64,000 nucleotides of DNA, taken from NCBI RefSeq assembly GCF_037055325.1, contig NZ_CP146373.1, forward strand, positions 372,001 to 436,000. Direction: 5' to 3'. Positions 59,439 to 64,000 of this stretch are shown here, in pieces (position 1 is the stretch's first letter; each line of letters opens with the position of its first letter). A model generated the notes under the pieces. That model made no database searches. It saw only the letters and a program-made list of their open reading frames with translations, and was not told the DNA's origin. A program made the translations under genes and the position numbers. Source of the DNA: Arachnia propionica. Lineage in GTDB: Bacteria; Actinomycetota; Actinomycetes; Propionibacteriales; Propionibacteriaceae.

Positions 59439-60335
59439 ATGAGCATCACATCCACGGATGAAAACGCCCGCGTCCTCCGGCTGGTCTGGCCGCAGTGGCA
59501 GGGTGCCGGTCGTGACGTGGTCGCTTCCTTGCTGCCGGAGGTGCCACTCGGAGCCGCCAGGCGCGGGTACGCGGTGGGGGCGCAGGTGCTGCAGGAGATC
59601 CTGCCCGCCCATTCTGGGCCGACGGAATTCGTCGACGTCCCAACCGGTGACGAGGAAGACGTCGTGAATGGGATCGAGTCCCGGGAAGCCATCCTCGAAT
59701 CACTCAGGAATGCGCTCGACGCGCTGTCCCGCCGCGACGCCGAACGCGTGCTCACCTTGGGAGGCGATTGTTCGGTGAGCGTCGCGCCGTTCTCCACCCT
59801 GGCCGAAAGATACGGGAATGACCTCGCGGTCGTCTGGATCGATTCACACCCCGACATGGACACGCCCGAAACCGGCTACCCCGGATATCACGCTATGGCG
59901 GTCAGCACACTGCTCGGGCACGGCGCCCCGGAGATCGTCGACATGCTCCCCGCCACTCTTGATCCTTCCCGGGTCGCTCTTGCAGGCCTGCACTCCTGGG
60001 AGGAGGATGCATACGCGAACGTCGCCGCGTGGGGATTGGCCACGTTCCCTCCAGACGATCTGAGAGTCTCGACCGAGGGTCTGCTCACTTGGCTGGCTTC
60101 AACGGGGGCGTCCAAGGTCGCGATCCACCTCGACGTCGACACCGTCGACAGCCACGAGGTCGTTCTCGGCCTCGGACAGGTTCCGGGTGGGTTGACATCC
60201 ACGGATGTCCGACGGGTCGTGACGGATCTGGCGGCCGCAGCCGATGTGGTCGGCATGACCGTGGCCGAGTTCATCCCGAGGACCGCGCTCGTTGCACAGG
60301 AGCTTCTCACCGGCCTACCACTGCTCTCCCCGTGA
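59439..60335 (+). CDS. Arginase/agmatinase-family hydrolase
   Basis: 298 residues. The binuclear Mn motifs are present: LTLGGDCSVSV (GGDH-like, with Cys instead of His), VWIDSHPDMDTP (DxHxD) and AIHLDVDTVDS (DxDxxD). The GGDC variant suggests a substrate different from arginine; related enzymes act on agmatine, formiminoglutamate or guanidino compounds. No signal peptide. It shares a 61-bp divergent gap with the oxidoreductase gene. A downstream hairpin may be its terminator. Confidence 0.88.
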   Translation: MSITSTDENARVLRLVWPQWQGAGRDVVASLLPEVPLGAARRGYAVGAQVLQEILPAHSGPTEFVDVPTGDEEDVVNGIESREAILESLRNALDALSRRDAERVLTLGGDCSVSVAPFSTLAERYGNDLAVVWIDSHPDMDTPETGYPGYHAMAVSTLLGHGAPEIVDMLPATLDPSRVALAGLHSWEEDAYANVAAWGLATFPPDDLRVSTEGLLTWLASTGASKVAIHLDVDTVDSHEVVLGLGQVPGGLTSTDVRRVVTDLAAAADVVGMTVAEFIPRTALVAQELLTGLPLLSP

Positions 60336-60421
60336 CCTGTGGCGGTTCGCTCCACACAGCGTCCCAGCAGACTGGAACGTCCTGATGTCGATCCCACCTC
60401 CACGCGGAATTCCCCCAAGGT

Positions 60422-60449
60422 CCTGCCACGTCCGTCTCTCCGTGGCAGG
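60422..60449 (+). terminator. Candidate hairpin after the arginase-family gene
   Basis: CCTGCCACG (60422-60430) pairs perfectly with CGTGGCAGG (60441-60449) around a 10-nt loop. It lies 87 bp past the arginase-family stop, but no T-run follows, so terminator activity is uncertain. Confidence 0.45.
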
Positions 60450-60495
60450 GTCTCCACCGGGGTGTCGCGGCACACGGGGAGACGAATCAGGTATC

Positions 60496-60527
60496 CCTAA
60501 CTCAATTAGGTTATATTTAGGTACCAT
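60496..60527 (+). promoter_or_regulatory. AT-rich promoter/operator region of the lldD-type gene
   Basis: A conspicuous AT-rich block in GC-rich DNA. CCTAA at 60496-60500 and TTAGG at 60506-60510 form an inverted repeat with a 5-bp centre, and TTAGG recurs at 60517-60521, 11 bp from the first. TATATT (60512-60517) or TACCAT (60522-60527) could be the -10. The repeats could be a regulator site; the factor is unknown. Confidence 0.4.
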
Positions 60528-60599
60528 AAATACTGGCGGTGACGTCGAGTGGGCGTTGCCGCAAGCGATAGAGCAACCAGCCCCGAGGAAGAGGTCTTC

Positions 60600-61865
60600 A
60601 TGGTCAAGCGCCAGTTCCCGAAGCCCAGTGAGATATTTGACCTGCTGCACTTCAAGAAACCAACCCTGAACGCCAAGAAGCGGCGTCTCCAGGACTCCCT
60701 GACGATCTGGGACCTGAGGAAGATAGCCAAGCGCCGCACCCCGAGGGCTGCCTTCGACTACACCGACGGCGCGGCAGAGGGAGAGCTCTCCCTCGCGCGG
60801 GCTCGTCATGCCTTCGAGGACATCGAACTGCATCCCGACATCCTCCATCCCGCGGAGGATGTCGACACTTCCTGCGAGATCCTCGGCGGACCGTCGGCCA
60901 TGCCATTCGGGATCGCACCCACTGGATTCACTCGCCTGATGCAGACTGAGGGCGAGATCGCGGGCGCAGGAGCCGCCGGAGCCGCGGGCATCCCATTCAC
61001 GCTGTCCACTCTCGGCACCACCTCCATCGAGGAAGTCAAAGCCACCAATCCGCTGGGCCGGAACTGGTTCCAGCTCTACGTGATGCGTAAGCGGGAAATC
61101 TCCTACGGCCTGGTGGACCGGGCCAAGCAGGCGGGATTCGACACCTTGATGTTCACCGTCGACACTCCCGTTGCAGGCGCTCGTCTGCGCGACAAGCGCA
61201 ACGGTTTCTCGATCCCGCCGCAGATCTCCCTGGGAACCGTGCTCGACGCCCTGCCCCGTCCTTGGTGGTGGTTCGATTTCCTGACCACTCCGAAGCTGGA
61301 GTTTGCCTCCCTCAGTTCCACGGGAGGAACGGTGGGGGAGTTGCTCGACTCCGCGATGGATCCCACCATCAGCCACCAGGACCTCGATGTCATCCGTGGC
61401 ATGTGGGACGGGAAGATCATCATCAAGGGTGTGCAGACCGTCACCGACGCCAAGAAACTCGTTGACGCGGGCGTCGACGGCATTCTGCTGTCCAACCACG
61501 GCGGCCGCCAGCTCGACCGTGCTCCGGTGCCGTTCCACCTGCTGCCGCACGTGGTCCGGGAAATCGGCAAGGACGCCACAGTGATGGTGGATACCGGCAT
61601 CATGAACGGCGCCGATATCGCGGCCTGCATGGCGCTGGGCGCTGACTTCACCCTCATCGGCCGCGCCTACCTGTACGGTCTCATGGCTGGAGGACGTGCA
61701 GGCGTCGACCGCGCCATCGAAATCCTGCGGGAGGAACTGGTTCGCACCATGAAACTGCTGGGCGTCTCCAGCATCGCCGAGCTCGAACCCCGGCACATCA
61801 CCCAACTCACGCGCTACGTGCCAGTCCCTAAACTGGCCCAGCATGCGGCAGAGGCCCTCGTCTGA
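60600..61865 (+). CDS. lldD: FMN-dependent alpha-hydroxy-acid dehydrogenase (L-lactate dehydrogenase type)
   Basis: 421 residues, TIM barrel. [39 protein letters not shown] and [18 protein letters not shown] are typical. The catalytic His with neighbouring Arg is in [15 protein letters not shown], and [10 protein letters not shown] plus IGRAYLYGL bind FMN phosphate. It most likely oxidises L-lactate to pyruvate, giving electrons to the respiratory chain; other 2-hydroxy acids are possible. The ATG at 60600 follows GAGGAAGAGG; an earlier in-frame ATG is less likely. It has its own AT-rich upstream region. Confidence 0.9.
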   Translation: MVKRQFPKPSEIFDLLHFKKPTLNAKKRRLQDSLTIWDLRKIAKRRTPRAAFDYTDGAAEGELSLARARHAFEDIELHPDILHPAEDVDTSCEILGGPSAMPFGIAPTGFTRLMQTEGEIAGAGAAGAAGIPFTLSTLGTTSIEEVKATNPLGRNWFQLYVMRKREISYGLVDRAKQAGFDTLMFTVDTPVAGARLRDKRNGFSIPPQISLGTVLDALPRPWWWFDFLTTPKLEFASLSSTGGTVGELLDSAMDPTISHQDLDVIRGMWDGKIIIKGVQTVTDAKKLVDAGVDGILLSNHGGRQLDRAPVPFHLLPHVVREIGKDATVMVDTGIMNGADIAACMALGADFTLIGRAYLYGLMAGGRAGVDRAIEILREELVRTMKLLGVSSIAELEPRHITQLTRYVPVPKLAQHAAEALV

Positions 61866-61979
61866 GCCCTGCTTCGAGGGGAGACCGTGCCATCGTGTTC
61901 GGCGGGCCGGGGCTGATATCCCGGCTCGCCGAGTCCTTGCACATGGTCGGGGGACCGGGAACCGGCATCGGTCGACCTT

Positions 61980-62100
61980 CCAAGGGAACCTGCATCACCA
62001 TGCTCGTCCACGACCACGACGTCACCATCATCAACACCCACACCGGCCAGATCATCCGAGAACTCACCATCGACCCCACCCGCGACTACCAACCCCATCG
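61980..62100 (+). pseudogene. IS481-type transposase C-terminal fragment
   Basis: A short reading frame shows VHDHDVTIINTHTGQIIREL followed by TIDPTRDYQP, the usual C-terminal end of actinobacterial IS481-family transposases. Nothing resembling the rest of a transposase, and no terminal inverted repeats, is seen around it. The fragment lies between the lldD gene and the tRNA-Pro terminator. The other ~115 bases between lldD and this fragment (61866-61979) show no feature. It is a decayed remnant. Confidence 0.6.
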
Positions 62101-62104
62101 GCCC

Positions 62105-62143
62105 AAACAAAGAAGCCTGAACCTCCAAAACGAAGGTTCAGGC
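62105..62143 (-). terminator. Rho-independent terminator of tRNA-Pro
   Basis: On the minus strand, GCCTGAACC at 62143-62135 pairs perfectly with GGTTCAGGC at 62123-62115 (9 bp, 11-nt loop), followed by a T-rich tract (TTCTTTGTTT). It lies ~29 bases after the tRNA-Pro gene, as expected for its terminator. Confidence 0.8.
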
Positions 62144-62171
62144 CATGCCAATGTCCCGAGACATCACAAAG

Positions 62172-62245
<74 letters not shown>

Positions 62246-62350
62246 AAACCGCTCAATGCACGGCTCGGGTAGCTTAGCGGGTGAGTGGCCAAGGAGGCCA
62301 ATCGAGTTCGGGAGGACGATGCTGAGTCCTGTTGTGACAACCTGTGGTCG

Positions 62351-62356
62351 TACCCT
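62351..62356 (+). promoter_or_regulatory. -10 element TACCCT for the L,D-transpeptidase gene
   Basis: TACCCT ends seven bases before the ATG at 62364 with no ribosome-binding site between, matching the leaderless pattern of the window. Confidence 0.5.
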
Positions 62357-62363
62357 TATCACC

Positions 62364-63572
62364 ATGAAACTGCGCCTCCGCTCCCTGCTCGCCACTCTGG
62401 CGGGGTTGACGCTCTTGCTTCCAGCCTGTTCTCCGGCGAATCCCGGAACCCAGGACACCCCCGTAGACGCCGCATCGGTTCCTTCCGGGACCGAGACCTC
62501 CACTCAAGAAGCCTCACCCACCCCGGTGGCGCCGGTCGGGGCCATGACTATCACCTCATCGACGGACGCCGCCCTACCCAGTGACCCCGTCACCCTGAGC
62601 GTTGAGAACGGCACCATCACAAACGCCACGGTCACAGGGCCAGGAGGCGCGGTGGACGGCACCTTCGAAAAGGATGCCTGGACCCCCTCGAAAGCCCTTG
62701 AACTGAACACCGAGTACAAGCTCACCGCCACCGCCAGCGACGGCACGGCGAAAGAGGCCACCTTCAAGACGGTCTCACCGGGCTCAGCTGAGACCACTTT
62801 CAGCCTGGCCTACCTGGATGACAACATGGGTGTGGGCATGCCCGTGCACGTGAAATTCAACCGCGCTATCCCGGAGGAATACCGCGCCTCCATCGAGAAG
62901 CACGCCAAGGTCACCGTCACCCCTGAGCAGGAGGGGTCGTGGGGATGGATCGGTGACACCGAACTGGCTTACCGCCCAAAGGAGTACTGGAAGCCGGGAA
63001 CGAAGATTTCCTTCGAGCTGAAGTGGCTGGGGGTGCAGGCAACCGAGAAAACATGGCTGAAGAAGGACCTCCCCGGAAGTTTCTCCATCAAGGATGTGTC
63101 ACGCGTCATCAAGGTGGACATTGCGAACTACACCACCACCGTGGTCGAGAACGGGGAAGTGGTCAAGACCCTGCCTTCGACCACCGGGAAGGAAGGGTTC
63201 GTCACTCGCTCCGGCACCAAACTGATCCTGGAAAAATACGACAGCCTGAAGATGGACTCCGAAACCATCTCGATTCCTTCGGGCAGTTCCGAGTCCTACA
63301 ACCTGAACGCAGAGTACGCCATGCGGGTCACTTGGACGGGTGAGTTCATTCATGCTGCTCCGTGGTCGGTCGATTCCCAGGGGAAGGCGAATGTCAGTCA
63401 TGGCTGTGTCGGACTCAGCAGGGAGAACGCCGGATGGCTCTACGAGGGCACCAGCGTTGGTGATGTCGTGGAATTCACCGGGTCTGAGAGGAAGATGGAG
63501 CCCTCCGAGGGAATGGGGGTGTGGCTCTATTCGTGGGATGAGTGGAAAGCACTTTCAGCCTCCGGTTCATGA
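62364..63572 (+). CDS. Lipoprotein L,D-transpeptidase (YkuD)
   Basis: 402 residues. A lipoprotein signal peptide (LRSLLATLAGLTLLLPACS) has the lipobox LPAC. Two Ig-like regions follow and then a C-terminal YkuD domain with the catalytic motif FIHAAPWS...NVSHGCVGLSRENAGWLY (His and Cys of SHGC). It makes 3-3 cross-links in peptidoglycan at the outer face of the membrane. The ATG at 62364 is favoured over upstream in-frame starts for the signal peptide and the -10 element. It is divergent from tRNA-Pro. Confidence 0.93.
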   Translation: MKLRLRSLLATLAGLTLLLPACSPANPGTQDTPVDAASVPSGTETSTQEASPTPVAPVGAMTITSSTDAALPSDPVTLSVENGTITNATVTGPGGAVDGTFEKDAWTPSKALELNTEYKLTATASDGTAKEATFKTVSPGSAETTFSLAYLDDNMGVGMPVHVKFNRAIPEEYRASIEKHAKVTVTPEQEGSWGWIGDTELAYRPKEYWKPGTKISFELKWLGVQATEKTWLKKDLPGSFSIKDVSRVIKVDIANYTTTVVENGEVVKTLPSTTGKEGFVTRSGTKLILEKYDSLKMDSETISIPSGSSESYNLNAEYAMRVTWTGEFIHAAPWSVDSQGKANVSHGCVGLSRENAGWLYEGTSVGDVVEFTGSERKMEPSEGMGVWLYSWDEWKALSASGS

Positions 63573-63603
63573 GTTGACCGGGGGCACTCCCGGGCCGGAT
63601 TGC

Positions 63604-63609
63604 TAGTAT
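63604..63609 (+). promoter_or_regulatory. Possible -10 element TAGTAT upstream of the mrpA-like gene
   Basis: TAGTAT precedes closely spaced in-frame ATGs at 63614 and 63620 with no ribosome-binding site. It overlaps an earlier ATG at 63608, making that start unlikely. Confidence 0.4.
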
Positions 63610-63613
63610 GACG

Positions 63614-64000
63614 ATGCTCATGCCTGTCATCGTTCCTGTCGTCCTTCTCGCACTGGCTTTCGTGACCACCCCGTTGTTCGTCCGTTTCCTGGGACGAAAC
63701 GCAGGGTGGCCCTTGTCGGCGCTCTATGTGGCTGCTGCTGCATTCGAGGCTCCTGCTGCAGGCGCCGTGGCGGCGGGGCAGCGGTCGGCTTGGACCCTGG
63801 ACTGGCTGCCCGCCCTCAGCATTCGGCTGGCCTTCACGGCGGACGGTCTGGGCCTCGTCTTCAGTTTTATTGCGCTGCTGATCGGTGCAGTCGTTTTTGT
63901 CTATTCGACGCGCTACCTCGCGGTCGGCAGGAACTATGCCTTTTACCAGGTGATGACGGCGTTCACCCTCTCGATGCAAGCACTGGTGCTCGCTGATGAC
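63614..64000 (+). CDS. Na+/H+ antiporter subunit A or NuoL-like protein (5' part)
   Basis: The gene runs off the right edge. About 129 residues are visible, with hydrophobic helices (PVIVPVVLLALAFVTTPLFV and a second near residue 35). WTLDWLPALSIRLAFTADGLGLVFSFIALLIGAVVFVYSTRYL resembles the N-terminal region of MrpA/NuoL proton-translocating subunits. MrpA is favoured because of the LDWLPAL..F.ADGL spacing, but NuoL is not excluded without downstream sequence. The start among 63608, 63614 and 63620 is uncertain. Confidence 0.75.
   Translation, partial: MLMPVIVPVVLLALAFVTTPLFVRFLGRNAGWPLSALYVAAAAFEAPAAGAVAAGQRSAWTLDWLPALSIRLAFTADGLGLVFSFIALLIGAVVFVYSTRYLAVGRNYAFYQVMTAFTLSMQALVLADD

Overview
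This is a high-GC actinobacterial chromosome segment, densely packed with ATGA/GTGA stop-start overlaps, frequent GTG and TTG starts, and many promoters that appear leaderless. The gene order (secDF-apt-relA, aro cluster-efp-nusB, car/pyr-mihF-gmk-rpoZ-metK-priA-fmt-rsmB-rpe, tyrA-cmk-der), an actinobacterial IHF, and an SpaA-type pilus locus suggest a Propionibacteriaceae member, possibly an Arachnia-like oral or commensal species. The family and species assignment is inference from gene content; no search was run.

Layout. 1-5.8 kb: end of secD, then secF, apt, a two-TM K+ channel with an RCK domain, and relA. 5.9-11.2 kb: a DUF349 protein, a metallo-beta-lactamase-fold hydrolase, hisS and aspS. 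11.2-13.3 kb: a translationally coupled pair of exporters (EamA and Bcr/CflA-type MFS) on the minus strand. 13.4-24.3 kb: rarA, two small membrane proteins, alaS, ruvX, mltG, aroE-aroC-aroK-aroB, efp and nusB. 24.3-32.4 kb: pyrimidine genes carA, carB, pyrD and pyrF, with two foreign-looking genes inserted exactly between carA and carB. These are an SMC/OLD-like ATPase and a DUF4276 (Toprim-like) protein, and the first carries part of its start inside carA while the second ends inside carB. 32.5-40.8 kb: mihF, gmk, rpoZ, metK, a helicase-degenerate priA, fmt, rsmB, rpe and a convergent PAC2 gene.

40.9-47.3 kb: a pilus island with a strong sigma70-type promoter, a large LPLTG tip adhesin carrying a CshA-like/GEVED head, an LPLTG major pilin, a class C sortase with a long acidic cytoplasmic tail, and a coupled nudC. 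47.3-54.1 kb: metH, an internally deleted HAD phosphatase, trmI, tyrA, cmk and a small NIF3-like protein. 54.1-64 kb: a small hypothetical gene, an ABC-F ATPase with a short upstream leader ORF, der, a tandem rhodanese, an NmrA-like oxidoreductase, an arginase-family enzyme, an lldD-type FMN dehydrogenase, an IS481 tail fragment beside tRNA-Pro(GGG) and its terminator, a lipoprotein L,D-transpeptidase, and the start of an mrpA-like antiporter gene.

Most genes are core housekeeping. The accessory or unusual material is the ATPase-DUF4276 pair inside the car operon, the pilus locus, the K+ channel placed between apt and relA, the truncated HAD gene, and the absence of coaBC, pyrRBC and proteasome genes from the positions where many actinobacteria carry them. 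No CRISPR array, rRNA or intact insertion sequence was seen.
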